Positions 1-13,800 of a DNA stretch of 64,000 nucleotides are shown here, piece by piece. The position numbers were made by a program, and so were the translations under genes. Positions within the stretch are counted from its first letter, which is position 1. Every line of letters begins with the position of its first letter. The stretch lies in contig NC_088301.1 of NCBI RefSeq assembly GCF_032854445.1, positions 20,083,808 through 20,147,807 of the forward strand, in the 5' to 3' direction. This DNA is from Liolophura sinensis. Lineage: Eukaryota > Mollusca > Polyplacophora > Chitonida > Chitonidae. A model generated the notes under the pieces. The model saw nothing but the letters and a program-made list of their open reading frames with translations. It did not search any database and had not been told where the DNA came from.

Positions 1-214
1 ATAATTTCAAAAAATAATTAAATTTTTAAATTTCTGTTTAATGGTTATTTCCACATTCATATTTTGGCACACACATAAGAAAAAGAGGAAAAGGAAAGTG
101 CTGAGAGGTGAAACTCATAGTATGTGTAGAATAAGTCTCCGAGATTAAAATGTCGAACAGCTTTTTAAAAGAAAAAAGTAATAAAAAGTCTCAAAATATT
201 ATATCTAGCGGTCC

Positions 215-640
215 GAGGAACGACTATGGGAAGAACAGTACCTCAGGAACTGTAGGGAACGACTACAGGAAAGAACAGTACCCCTGGAACTGTGGGGAAC
301 GACTATAGAGAAGAACAGCATACCCCATGAATAGTAAGGAACGATTATAGGGAAGAACAGTACCCCAGGAACTGTAGGGAGCGACTATAGGGAAGAACAG
401 TGTACCCCAGGAGTTATAAGTAACGACTACAGGGAAGAACAGTTCTCCAGGAACTGTAGAAGACGACAGGGGAAAAGTTCTCCATTAACTGTAAGGAACG
501 ACTATAGGGAAAAACAATACCCAAGGAACTGTACGAAACGACGTTAGGGAAGAATAGTACCCCAGGAACAATTGGGAACGACTATAGGGAAGAATTATAC
601 CCCAGGGACTGTAGGGGTCGACTATAACGACAGCATCCGT
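215..640. repeat. 39-42-bp minisatellite
   Basis: About 10-11 imperfect copies of a unit containing GGAACGACTATAGGGAAGAA followed by CAGTACCCCAGGAACTGTAG. Copies differ by point changes and small indels. Small open frames across it are shadows. Confidence 0.9.
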
Positions 641-786
641 TTGTTTCAATGTCACGAGATTCAATAAGCAAAGCCCCACCTGTACACACATTAATGGTTG
701 AGAAATTTTTGAATATGATATGAGGTAAAGTTTTGAACATGAGTTAGCAATACTACATAATGAAGGCTAACCTAACAATGAAAATT

Positions 787-995
787 GGGGCCTACGTGGC
801 CGAGGTTTCAGCGTGCTAGCACAGCACAATAATCCAGGAGCCTCATCAATGCGGCCTCTGTCACGTCAAGTCCAGGTCATGCTGATTTTCCTCTCCGATC
901 GTACGTTGGGCCTGCGAATGGCCCTGGGTTTCAAACTGGCTCTGTCCGGTTTCCTCCAACCATAATGCTGGCAGCCAGATTATGAAAATTGGCAT
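787..995 (+). mobile_element. SINE family A, diverged copy
   Basis: tRNA-like head (GTGGCCGAGG...GTTTCAGCGTGC), B-box-like segment and the family A body (GCTGATTTTCCTCTCCG, ACCATAATGCTGGC), 3' tail missing. Confidence 0.7.
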
Positions 996-1949
996 CGTGC
1001 TGAAAAGTAAAATGTATGGAAGCAGGCAAATTAGTTTACATGTGTATGCAGTCAGTTTCCAGCTGTTCTCAAGGCTATAGAGATAAATGGATGACACTGA
1101 TAAGATAAACCCGCTGACTGCCTACTGATCTATATAGGATCTTAGATAAGTAACATATGGGATAGCAAGTGACATTAGATCAAATATGCATGACATGTTC
1201 AACTCGTTTCATAAAATTTCCCTCATTACTACCCAACATCCAAGGATGAATATGACAAATTACACGGACAATGTGGGGTGTATTTTCAAATGAAACTTTA
1301 AAACTTTAACAGTGTAAAACGTGCACTTATTACGGAGAATATATGAGACAGTGTTCGAAAATGGTGAGAGAAATGTAAACGTCTAATATATCATCTTGAC
1401 ATATTCATACACTGCAGACTTTTGATGGGTTGATACTAGGTTAAATTACAAGCAACTGCAACATAAAATGCTGACAGATTTGGTACATTAGTTCGTACAT
1501 ACTCAGGGGAATTATCCAAAATTGTCAGAATATTAAACAGATATGGTAAAGTATATGTATCTCGTCACAGACAATCTGTGACTTTTAAGCAAAATAACGA
1601 ACAACCAATATTTTTTAAAAACAATAATTTACTGTCGCCTTAATGCTTCAAGTGACACTGCAGACTTTCACAGAAATCATTTCAGTCTGCATAGGTGTGG
1701 AAAGATTTCAATCGACAAGATTCAGTATAGTTTCCCCTCGAAGGATAATCAATATTGGGACGGTCGTCTATGCCGTGAACACAGTAATGGTTTTGTTTTT
1801 GACGAATTAAAGTTTACAAACCAGGACTGGACTCATTGTTCTATTGAGTATAGGTCAGATAATATTGACTGTTTCACGCATAGTCATGGAGACTATCTTT
1901 TGAGATTACATAAAGACAGGTGTTGTCTGCAAATAATCCAACATTACTT

Positions 1950-3630
1950 ATTCAGTATTTATTGTTTATGTTTGTCAGAAAGAGGAGAGGTCCCAAAACG
2001 GAGCCATGAGGAAACCCGGACGATATCTTCAGAAGGTTAAACTGTTGTCCATGTGTTACGGCTCGTTGTTGTCTATTTTCCAGATAACTCCCGAACCAAT
2101 TGAGTAGTTTTCCATTAATACACAAGAGCTGCAGTTTTACAATAATGTCCACGGTGCCATACTTTATCGAACGCTTTCGAAATATCAAAAATCATGAACA
2201 GTACTTCTTTCCCTGCATCAAGGGCTATGAGTTCAAAGTATTGTTCAAGCAATTGGGTGATGGTAGACCTATTGGGCAAAAAAAAAAAAAACATGCTGGT
2301 ATGGACTAATTCCCGTGTGTAAAATATTAAAAAATGGTGTGAAGACCACACCCCCAAAAAACTTTCATACAGCTGAGCAAAGAAATTGGTCTGTAGTTTT
2401 TGAAATCTGATGCATCTCCAGACTCGAAAATGGCTGTGACACTGGTTTCCAGGCAGAAGGCAAAGTACTCGTTTGTAACGAAAGGTTGAAAAGGCAGAAC
2501 AGTATTGGAGCAATTTCGTTTCTGGCTTCGCGCAGGATCTTGGGGCTGATTCCATCTGGCCCCACAGCTTTATATGTGTCTAAAGAATTTAGTCCGTTCA
2601 GCACGCTGGAAACGTCTATACTTGTTGTGGACAGGTTTGGGCGGTTTTCACTGAGGAGATACGGAGATTTGTGTCGTTTATTTTACAGATGGAAGAAAGG
2701 TATTCATTAAGAGGGTTTGCTTTTTTCAATTTCTTCGTATTCGAAACAGTTGTTTTGAGCCTCTAAGAAATTTATTTATTTGATTGGTGTTTTACGCCGT
2801 ACTCAAGAATATTTCACTTATACGACGGCGGCCAGCATTATGGTGGGAGGAAACCGGGCACAGCCCGCGGGAAACCCACGACCATGCGCAGGTTGCTGGA
2901 AGACCTTCTCACTTACGGCCGGAGAGGAAGCCAGCATGAGCTGGACTTGAACCTACAGCGACCACATTGGTGAGAGGCTTCTGGGTCATTACGCTGCGCT
3001 AGCGCGCTAACCAACTGAGCCACGGAGGCCCCGAGCCTCTAAGACAGAAGGGGTGTTATTAAAATTAGAATTACTATGTTTAAGGAAGGACTTCCACCAG
3101 AATTTGTTTCCCGTATTATCAGAGATTATTTTTTGTAATTCTGTCATTATAATCCTGCTTTGCGTTCCTTATTACAGAGGTAATTTCATTCCGTTTATTC
3201 TTGTATGCTATTACATTACTTTCTGTGAGATTTTTACGAGGTCTTTTAAGCACTTTATCTCTTTCTTTCATCTCCGTTTTTATTTTGGTAGAAATCAAGG
3301 CTTTGTCATTAGGGTTGATTAATACAATTCGATTTTTAATGTTGTTGTGTGCAGCTTGGATCAACTGATCGTGCATAGATTTACGCATGATGTCTATATA
3401 TGCTATGTTATAGCGTCTCAATCAGTAGAGCTCAGCATTTCTTTAAAAGCTTCCCAATCTGCTCTATCATAGTACCAAATAAGCCTTCTATATTTAGAAA
3501 GTTTCGCTATATTAGAATTTAGCATAGCAAATACAGGACAATGGTCGTTGCACACGAGGCTTGAAATGGCTACCAGAAATGCTGTGTGAATCTCGTTGTG
3601 TTTAACACATGGCTGTTCCAGCCTGTGCAC
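1950..3630 (-). mobile_element. Non-LTR retrotransposon (LINE) relic 1
   Basis: Broken minus-strand frames in the right order: end of an AP-type endonuclease (NDHCPVFAMLN, 3.5 kb), linker (3.1-3.4 kb), then reverse transcriptase pieces YKAVGPDGISPKILREA (about 2.55 kb), FDISKAFDKVWHRG (about 2.15 kb) and GFPHGSVLGPLLF (about 2.0 kb). Frameshifts and stops throughout; the catalytic [FY]xDD box was not seen. A family A SINE interrupts it at 2769-3032. Jockey/CR1-like by gene order; exact clade not determined. Confidence 0.8.
2769..3032 (-). mobile_element. SINE family A, full-length, inserted in LINE relic
   Basis: Reverse-oriented full element from the TTTATTTATTT tail to the GGGGCCTCCGTGGCTCAG head (on minus). 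Flanked by a 12-bp target-site duplication GAGCCTCTAAGA at 2757-2768 and 3033-3044. The head has tRNA-like A box and B box (GGTTCAAGTCC), so it is a tRNA-derived, Pol III-type SINE. Confidence 0.95.
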
Positions 3631-3639
3631 GGTGTTGTT

Positions 3640-6600
3640 TTGGCTGTGTTTGTATGCTGTAGTCTGAATATATATGCTTAAGATTTTACGAAGCGGTTTT
3701 GGAAGTGATAGGGTACGGATTTGACCTGCTTTATATCTAAAAGGAGCTGTGTTTTTTGTTTTTCATGTCTGAAGAAAGCAATAAGTCTGTACCCTTTTGG
3801 GGCTGGAAGTGGGAGATTGTTCAGTTCTTCGTTAGACCTTGTGGAGAACACCCAGTGGAAGATCCAGCCGACAGTCGCTTCCGTGTAATATTTCACGGCG
3901 CCCTCTTCAAATGCATCTCCACCTGCAGCACTTTATATACCTCACGCTTTCTGAATGCCAATCTTATTGAGGAAAAAATGTTATGCGTGTGTATTCGTGC
4001 GTGCATGCGTGTATATGTGTGTAGGCACGAATGAGAAATACGACAGTTATGTGATAAACCATCCTTTTACTATTGATTTACATATAGTCGCGGATGTGGT
4101 GCCATGTGTTATATGAACACACTACAGCGTCAGGTCACATGATCAGGAAACTGTTTGAACTTAAGGTGACATGATCTCACAAAGTTTGCATTTTTGAACA
4201 ATTTCTGATTGCAACGTCTTAACGAGGTTTTAAAGTTCGTTCATAAACTAAATCACTCACGTTGAAATAATATTCATTGAGTATGTAGCTTGTACGAACC
4301 CGGTAAATGTCTGCAGTTATTCAAATTCAACACAAAGAGGGCGGGCCATTTTGTCTCATTAATATTCAACCGGGAGGGCCCGAAGCATATGAGCATCGTT
4401 CGGCAAATTCCGGTCAAAACAAACATGTCGAGTGAGGTATGTGTGGGCGACAGAAACAGGGACAGTGTAATCTTACTATCTTTTCTACTCAGTCCATATT
4501 GGTCTGTCAGTATTATACCGACGATATACATATTGCACCATAACTGACATACGATAAAAGAGGAAGCTTTGCTGAAAATGCTACTTATAATAGAGTTTTA
4601 AGACCGAACGCGGTTGTCCACGAAGTAAACTGCAGGTAAGTGGCAAGTTCGACAAGCTTGAACTAAGCGACTGCTTCGTGCTTCGTGAGTCCCTTTTCGT
4701 TCTTCATTGTGCTCCACCGTTCAAACTGGCTAACAATTACAACTCTAGGCTTGCTTGTCAACCTGTCCAACTCTTTTTTTACGCCTCTTTTTGGCCGATC
4801 CTGTCATGAACGACCCGTGAGTCCTTCTTTTACGCGTGTAGTCAGCCATGTTTGTTTACATATAAAGTTTACCGAGCGCTGTGCGCATGATCTATTTCCA
4901 CTGAATTGACAGGGACGCATTTAAATATTCTGGCAGATTTTTCAGTTTTCATTTTTTTTTTGTTATTTTTAAACATTCACTTAACATACAATGCTGAGAG
5001 TGAGATTAATGAAAAACTAGAAACTTTTACTCCTGGAGAAATGTACTCATGTCATTCTGTAATAACGCGAAAAATACCTAATATTTGGGCGACCGTGTCG
5101 CTTTTGGTAAGACCAGGCTTAATTTCAAAACAGTCTATACCTTTAAAGTAATGGAGGGGGGACGGATAATTTGAACTACACAATAAATTCATTTTTTAAG
5201 TTTCTTCAAATATCGTTTAGCTCAACGCTGTTTATTTTAGCTAACAGCATATTGCACAATTACATTGAGAAAAAGGGCACCAGTTTATCAGTTTGGCCTC
5301 GTAATAAATGTCTATTAAAGACACTGTCATGTATTCACGGTATTACAATGTATATTAAAGACACTGTCATCTATTCACGGTATAATTCGTAAGACAAACC
5401 TTGTTTCAGATACCAATATTGGACGGAAAATATGCATAGGATAATATCCTATGCGTTTAACGGTATACAGTGGGCTGATGGTTAGCCACGAATGTTTTAG
5501 CTAGGAACATTTCATCAGCTACAACTGTTACATAGCTTCAACCGTATACCGGGGAAGCCCTTGCTTCCGGGCTGTCACTTTGAGCAGGTTGGCAATTGAC
5601 CTGAGCCACATGGGGACGATTTCCCATTTAGTTGCAAAGGGGTCCATTAACAAAATACCGGAAAGGGAGGCGAGCAGTATTCCATGTGATGCAGTTTGTT
5701 TATGCTTTTGGGTTGAAAAGTGGGGAACCATAAAATCTTCCCATATCGCGGTTTAGGTTAGACAGTAAGAGTATTCCGTTTAGCGATGTTTGGTTTGGAG
5801 GAGCCATTAGGTATATGGGTATACATTGTATGCATATTATGAGCTATGTTGTGTATAGGTATCTATGAAATTAGCATGTTTTGGTCTCAACTTTAACCTT
5901 CTTGGCCAGTGTTAAATAGTTGAAGATCAACTTGATCAAAAACATTGTGCTCATAAAGAACAATGGATATTTGGGTGAAGACGTTCGTTTCCACGATGAT
6001 GGTTTGAGCAAAACTCAATGAGAATTTAGTAGAGCCATCTTCTGTTTACTCATATAAAACAATGGATATTTGAGCGAAGATGTTTTTAGCAAAATCAAAT
6101 ATGAATTTACTGTTGCAAAATCAAATAAGAATTCGGTATACATATAAAATAATTTGAGAATGATTGAAAGTGTTGATAGCCGACATACAGCTGTTTCGAG
6201 AGAGATCAGGATATCTTTGCTGACAGACAAACACACGTTCTGTGTTAAAGCATTGTAAACATTGAAAGTCACACACCATTCAGAACGTTCCACGCAATTT
6301 ATGCGACTCTGTTATGTTACATGGGCTGGAGATTACATGGGCTCGAAATATATATATATAAACTCAAACTGGGCTATTACAGAATTCTCTAATATTGTAG
6401 AATATGCAAAAGAGGCCGTAGGAATTTTCTCTTTATCGCATGTATAACTCACACTCAAAAAAACTAAATGGCTTTTGGGACATCTGACCTAGCTGTATAC
6501 AAAACTAGCATTGCGGAAGAATTAATATATGTCCCTTACCGTTTTGAGCCATCTTAATAATGGCTTTGTCTAATCGACACAATACAACAAACATTTCCAC

Positions 6601-7780
6601 AGTTTGGGAGAAAATGGACGAAACAATTCAACCCTCAAACCTAATCTGTAATTTGTCATGGTAAAGCTGTCTATCAAGTTTCAACTTTTGAAAAACAAAA
6701 AAAAACAAAACAAATAAAAAAAAAGCCCGAAAAGAAGATTTAAACGGCCAGAAAACAGTCCAAAAACCGGATATGACCTGTAAGTTACGAAAGTCAAATC
6801 AAGCATCTGTAACTTGTTATGGTCAAGGCATACACCAAACAAACATCCTGGAAGTATTGCGAAAGCAATACATGTTCTCTGTCGGTTTAAGCCATCAGCA
6901 TAATGGCTTTGTCAAGTCGACACAACACAACGAAAATGTCCACAATTTGGGGCAAAATGGACGAAACAACTCGACACTCAAACCTAATCTGTAATTTGCC
7001 ATAGTGAAACTATCCATCAAGTTTCAACTCGACACAACTATTTTAAAAAGAAAATCTGGAAAACCGGTCAAGTTGGAAAAGAAGATTTAAACGGCCAGAA
7101 AACAGCCCCAAAACCGAATATGACCTGTAAGTTATGAGAGTGAAGTCATACATCTGTTACTTCTTATGGTCAAGATATACATCAAGTTTCAATTCAAAAT
7201 AATTTCAGATTCAGTAATTGCCTACATGTGCGTTACATGTAACAGTCGAAATAAAAAGGTGGTTTTAACAGTCACAAAGCTTAGAATGTACACGTATACT
7301 TCCCACCATACACAATCACATATAGGGGTTAATATCAGTTAATATCAGACGTGAAGTGTATATAATCCTATAAGCTTAAAATAATAGCAGGGTATTACAT
7401 AGCACCTTGATCGGAAATATATGACACAAGGTATAAGCTGTCCGAAGTAATATAAGAATTGTGCCACTCACAGTCATCTACACATATTTACATTTTTGGG
7501 GATTATATATTTGATTACAATCTAATAGAAGCTAAAAACAAGTGCGAAGTAATAGAAAAAATGAGATGCTTGATGTGCAAGCCATCACATTCAAGCATTA
7601 TAACAATAAAACATGTATTTTATATTACATATTACACCTGATACTGTATTATCATGCAAAATGGAAGAATTCATAACACTCATGATTTAAACGCCACAAA
7701 AAAATACAGAAAAAGTCGTAACACTTTGAAAGCAATAACTTGTTCTTGCCCTCATGGTAAAGATGACGCACCTAACTTCC
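3640..7780. other. Intergenic stretch downstream of the phosphatase gene
   Basis: No coding exon recognised on either strand. Contains a 42-bp direct duplication near 5310-5390 (TATTAAAGACACTGTCAT twice) and the 350-bp duplication at 6540-7200. At 4425 there is an ATGTCGAGTGAG followed by GTATGTGT in a locally GC-richer stretch, which could be a first exon of a plus-strand gene, but no downstream exon supports it. Confidence 0.5.
6536..7200. repeat. Tandem duplication, about 350-bp unit, two diverged copies
   Basis: The blocks at about 6541 and 6890 share AATGGCTTTGTC, AATGGACGAAACAA, AAACCTAATCTGTAATTTG and GAAGATTTAAACGGCCAGAA in the same order. No coding content; a poly-A rich segment lies in the first copy. 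Confidence 0.75.
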
Positions 7781-7787
7781 GCAGAAG

Positions 7788-7862
7788 TTACTTATAGTTG
7801 GCATAGGTGTGCATAGTTTCCAGATATTCCAGTGCCACCTCGTGGAGAAACTGGAACTGATC
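7788..7862 (-). CDS. Exon 29: C-terminal exon and stop
   Basis: 24 codons plus [23 protein letters not shown] then ANYK. QFxFLxEVALEYL is the canonical closing helix of receptor PTP D2 domains. Acceptor CTTACAG. No clear AATAAA on this strand in the next few hundred bases, so the 3' UTR end is not fixed. Confidence 0.93.
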   Translation of the reverse strand, partial: DQFQFLHEVALEYLETMHTYANYK

Positions 7863-10800
7863 CTGTAAGGGAAAAAAGAATTTGTTACTTATACGATGGG
7901 GGTCATTTTATAAGATAAGTTGTCCTCAGCGAACGTTATAGACTGCGCAAACTGTCCCAAGAGCGTCGCGGACCGCTTACTGTCACCATGCACTCAAAGG
8001 TATTGAAAGATGCAATTTATCCTGCCCGAGGAGGGCTTTGGACTCGCACCTTGCATGTACTCGCAATCAAGGTAAATAAAAAAACCGTCTACTGACATAA
8101 GATTGAAATGGGTTGTCTGTTCTGATGGGAGTTTCAACGACTCTTCCTTGAGGTACATGAATGTATCTCTGTGCTTTCTCTGACACCAACAAGCACCCTT
8201 CTCTTATTGTAAGATGTACCGCCAAATGGCATGGCAGTCATTTTCTATATTCAGTGTTCTACTGAATCGCTGGAGACGAATCGTTATAGTGGATAACGGA
8301 CTTCTACTAATCGTTTACCCCGTGGTCAGGAAAAATTCATTAGCTTGATAGAACCACAATCTGCTTCTGTTAGAAATGGTAAAGTTTATCTTAAGAAATA
8401 ATACCTCTCTGAGAAGAAGCGTGGATTCATCCACAATGGATGATATAGATACTCAATTACTCAGTGAAGATAATAGGTAACTTTTAATTAAGGTAAAAGG
8501 ACTGTGGAACAGCTTGTCAAACCATCTGAAATCTAAAACACCCATTTCATTATTCAAGACTTGAAGTAGATCTGAAATGATACAGCACCGAAACTTTTTG
8601 TAATCGCGTACTTTTGTTCAGTCTCTACAGTTATAACAGATACTGGGATGTAACCTACATCCACCATCGATATATTCTTATATGTTATGTTTCAACGTTC
8701 AAGAAATATTCCTTTTATGAGGTCTACAGCTTATTTAATTTATCTAACTGGGATAAAACAAACACCATGGGGTTTCCATCCCACAAGATATTACTTCATA
8801 TATTTTATTACTGTCTTGCGAATTGATTCTTCTTGGGTGCCATAATTATTTATTGCATTATTTCCTTTGTTAATATATTCTGGTGAATAAATCAAATATC
8901 ATTTGTATGAAGAAGAAAATAACCTCCTACCAAATCAGTGATAATCTGAGGCCTGGCCACCCGCATTTGTTTGACGGCTTGAGGAATGTTCACGTCTCGG
9001 TCAAGTTTCAGTCGCTCCAGTACAAATGAGGCCGCGCAGAATAGTCCACTGTTTGTTAGTCCGTCCCTGGAACATGTGCAGAGCTTTCATAAAGCGTTTA
9101 TTATGGCAGTTATAATCACAGCTCTAGTTGTTTACCGACCCTACACAATAACTACAGAGTCTGCCGTTCCGCAAAGCTGGTGGGTATAGAATTTGCTTTC
9201 ACGATGTCCTTTGGGGTTAAAGATTCAGCCCAGTCGCTGTAAAAATGGTGTTTGCCTCAGACTTCGGAAATGGAAAGTTAAATTAAAGCACATTTCAGGC
9301 CATTTACGTGAAAAGCTGAAATGTACGTGGAAGTGATAAGGCCGTGGAGAGCGTAAGGTAAGGGAAGTAACTACCTGCAGTGAACCACAATAGGCTGGTT
9401 TCCGGTCTCCTCTTGCTGGCGTGTCACGCCATCTATGACCGCCAGCAGGGAAGGAATTGAAGCACGAGAATGCGTGCTCGACCAGAGCCCACAGCGGAAC
9501 TGCTTAACTGGACGCGGCACTTTCTGGAAACAGAAACACAAGGGATCATAGCATCCAAGGAGAACAACTACACAGTGATATCCGCCTCCTGTAATTTATG
9601 AGGCTGAGATTCTTTGGTCCGGGAGAACAATGCAAACGTGGACATAAAGGTACTTCCTTAACGTGTGTGTGTGTGCTTGCAACGAAAGCGCCAGTAAAAT
9701 GTGCCATCTTCAAATGAGCTTACAAAGAATATGTTTAATATATGATGTCAACAACCAGCATCAGAACCAGCACTACATTAAAGCAGATTCTTTTATCCTC
9801 GCACGAAATAAATATGTTTGACTTCCATCCAGTGACACACCTAAGGCTTTAAAAGAGGAAGTTGTAGCTTCCTCGCTTAGCTTTCAACATTTAGAGGATA
9901 GTGCAACGACTGGTTGACCCGTATCATTATAATGGTTCGGGCGGGTTGGCTTACATGCCTTCGGTAAGTTTTCTCAGTGAAGTATCACTGGATAAAAGAG
10001 CGGTGGAAATCCGCCCTGCAACAAGGAGGCACATTACACGTACATGCACTCTAAGGACTCCTCCGTTATCATATGACTGAACAATTGTTAAGCATGACCT
10101 TGAACTCCAGTTTGCACTTGTAAGGTTAAATCAATTATCATTTATTCTGGGAAGGGATTTAATACATTTTTTATGAATAATCTTTCAAAGATCTCCTATA
10201 AGTTTCTACATTTCTAAAATATCCAACAAGAAGTTTTCCATTGTTGCAAGTTTTCACTACATATGACAGTGATATGTGACTCTGTATGTACCGGAAGTAC
10301 ACATACCATATCTTTGTAGGTCAGGTTGTACGTCCATACTGTGAAACCTCTTTCCTCTTCCTTCTGCATGCACTTTACATCAAAAGGTCCGAAAGTTTTC
10401 CTTTTCTCTGTCCAGTATATACCGACGTCCTGAAGGCAAATCAAAGTCTCTAGACAAATCTAAAGCACTATATACCATTTACGTGCATGTAATTAATCTT
10501 CTTAACATATAAGTTGGACGGAAACCAGTAGTTAGTTCCCATGACACAACGGTAAAAACAATACGTCGATGAAAGAAGATAGAGAACCAGGTTATTGCTC
10601 ACCTCAGATTCATTGTCCACATCGTCCAGCATAACGATGGTGGCGATTCCGTGATCATAAACCAGACGCCAGAAGTCCACCAGAGTCTCCGGCAATGGCG
10701 TCTGTGTGATGATGAAACCTCTCTTCATCTTGTAACTCTTCAGGCAACATAAAGGCTCATGTAAATTCTTGGACATGTTATTGATATAAATAAAATACCA

Positions 10801-13800
10801 TACAATTAATACATGCTGCAGAGTGATGGATCATTATATGCAACCTCTCTCTTTGCTACCCATTGTGCATTAACGGGTTCGCATCGGCAAATTCCACACA
10901 CGTTCCAGTCTGCAATGTGCGTTAATTTCTTTCTTATACCAAATGACACCTCCTGGCGGATCATAAATGACACAACCTGTCTATTTCCATTGAGCTTTAA
11001 ACGCCAGAATTTGAAATCGATTACACAAAGACAGATTCGAAGTAGGGAAAGTAAGTAACGGAACACAAGGGAGACAACCCCAGTCGAAACCAGAAAGGAA
11101 ATATTAAAATTTATACGACAATTTTGTGTTAAAACTAATGACATGCTTTTATATACACTCCATTGGCCCGTTTTACAAAGCCGTCGCAACACGCCACACT
11201 TAAGATTTTTCTCTTATAAGACGGTTTAATGGATGGAGGAAACCGAGGTACACGGGTGAAGGAAAGTCCCAATAAGGGGAATATAAACTTATATCACAGA
11301 TAAAATAAAGGAAAGTGCAAACATTGCCACTAAATGGCATTACTTACGGGAAGGAAGACGGCATTTATGTAGTTGCTTTTGCCGGCCACTGGTGTTGACA
11401 AGTAAGGCCTACATGTGTCCGCTGAGAAGAAAGCAACACAGAGAATGTTTCAGTACAGTATTGGCTCACAAGATTTCAAATGATCAGGAGAGGGCTGTTA
11501 TTACAGTATCGATGTATACTCAAGTGTCGTTTACTCGTCGCCATAAGTCACAGTTCACGCATAAACAATTATCTTCGGTTGTAGTTCATTTAGAGCCGAT
11601 ATTTTTCAACAATCGTGAGAAAAACACGTAAAAAATAATTGTCAAAATTGTCATTATCATTATTATTCTTGCAGTATGCTCATGTGCCAGTTGACTTTTT
11701 GCAGTAAAATCATTCATACTGTTTAAAAACTATGATTTCGGTCTCACCAGCGACAATTTTGTCAGACCTATTCTTGTGCAGGTTGTCAGGGCGTAAAGCT
11801 GTCACCAGAGTAGCCTTGTCCAGAGGAGAGGTTTTCTCATTCAGCCGCTGTGGCGACGACATAGAAGATTGACATATCATAAACGTGATATATTTGCTGG
11901 GTACTTGCAGAAGTTTCCTGGCTACGGCACGGATTAAACCCGCATCTCTGAGCTGGACAGTATTATATTAGTTTACCAGTTCCTCCATTCCAGCATAACG
12001 TATTTAAGTGTTACGACGTTTTGTCAAATGCTGTGGAGCTTTTTTAACTTTCGCTTGCTTATGAGCATGTATATTGCATTTACTTGAGAGCAAACGCATG
12101 CCAACAAATACAACAACAACACAAAAACGACCAGCCTTTATATACCACTATATGTACAAGTCTTTGTTTCACAGAAAATGTAATGGATTCTACATGTACA
12201 ATTACAGCAAATGTTTTCGGTGTTAGCTCGTCTGACCTCCACTTGCCAAGGAGCAGCTGACTTGTGTACAAAGTTACCTGGAACTGTTCTGCTATCTCCA
12301 GTTGTCCAGTCTCTGGGTTAACAGTACAGAGATCAGCAAACACGCTGGAGAAATTCACACCTGGGATTGACCCTTCCTGAAGCTCCAGGGCTTCTGCCAG
12401 GGCCTCGTGCAGAAATTTATACTGCTCCTGGAGCATTGATAACAGAAAACAAGTCCATGTATTTCTGGTACAAAAAACGGATGAAGACAATAGATTTAAC
12501 AATTTTCCGCGGCCCAAAAATAATTTGGACTGTTAGAAAGATATTTTGATCTGCATTGGTTTCAGTATTTCACCAAATGTGTACAAGATTTTTATGTGGT
12601 ATGGCAGTTTACCCGGAATAAAATCACCTGGTTCTTGCCCTATTCATACGGAGCCGTAAAAGAGTCATGACGGTATTCTTTTTTTTTAACTGTGCGTTTT
12701 TATTCTTTTCACTTTTGCCGCCGGAGTTTTTGTCATTTTTTAAGAAGCCCCCCCCCCTCCCTCCCCTTCCGAAAAGAAAAACTAACAGGAATGAAATCGG
12801 GTTGGGGTTCTTTTTTAAACCAGACGAATAAAAAAAAAGAAAAACTCACAGAAAAAGATATCGAGTCTCGAGATAATCAGCCTAAAAATTCGTCTAAATC
12901 GCTATACCTGGGGCTAAATGATTGGCTGTTTATCTCTGGGCAGGACTTTCTTATCTCGAGCCTCGAGATAACCATCCAATGACAGTGTGACATACATGAG
13001 TGTTTCAACAAAAGCGCGAAGCAAAACGTAACCCGACTGGCTTATTACCTCGAGGCCCGAGATCTTTCTCTAGGAGTTTTCCTACTTCTTTCGTCTGCTT
13101 AAAAAGAAGAAAAACGCCAACCTGATCTCTTTTTCTGAAAGTTTTTCTTTTTTTTTCGTCTGCTTATAGAAATAAAACTCCAACTCGATCTCTTTTTCAG
13201 GGAGTTTTTCTTTTTTTGAGGCCTGCTTAAAAGAAGAAAATCTCCAACAGTAAAATTAAAAAAAAAAAAAAAAACAAACAAAAAAAAAAAACAAAAAAAA
13301 AAAACAAAACAAAACAAAAACGAACAGTTCCAAAAAAAGGAAAGCGTCATGTTCCTTTTAGGCCTCCGTATATTCCTGCTGGAAATCTAACAATATCTGT
13401 CAACATGTTTACCTGGTATCTAGTAGTGGTGTATATTATGATATAACACATCAAGCTGGAAAGTAGTGGTGTATATCAGGATATAACACATCAAGCTGGA
13501 AAAAAGTAACTTGCGTCAGGGAAGATATGAATCAAAATGGTGTAAAAGTGAATGCACACAAAGGCTGTCCCAGACGATACCATGTAAAGTAGCTTACCGA
13601 CTCCTTCCTCCTAGCCTTAAGCAAGCAGAAATTCAGTTCAGTGTCACTCTATTTTGGGGAGAGGATGGTAGTACTATTTTTATTTACCAAACTCTGGACC
13701 ATGTTGACTCGCTGTTCCCTGAGCAGCCTGACACAGGCCGGCACATCCACCACACCTTCCTCTTTAGCCTGGTTTATCAGGTAGTCCAGAGCTATGAACG

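Noticed and set aside
4290-4547. Plus-strand first exon (ATGTCGAGTGAG then GTATGT) in a GC-richer stretch
   Set aside because: Only four codons before the donor and no downstream plus-strand exon recognised; kept only as a note in the intergenic entry.
9049-9190. A possible 21-base microexon near 9156 between D2 exons 27 and 28 to supply the missing signature loop
   Set aside because: Using the upstream TTCCAG acceptor extends exon 28 by 18 bases and gives [10 protein letters not shown] directly, with a length equal to the matching D1 exon.
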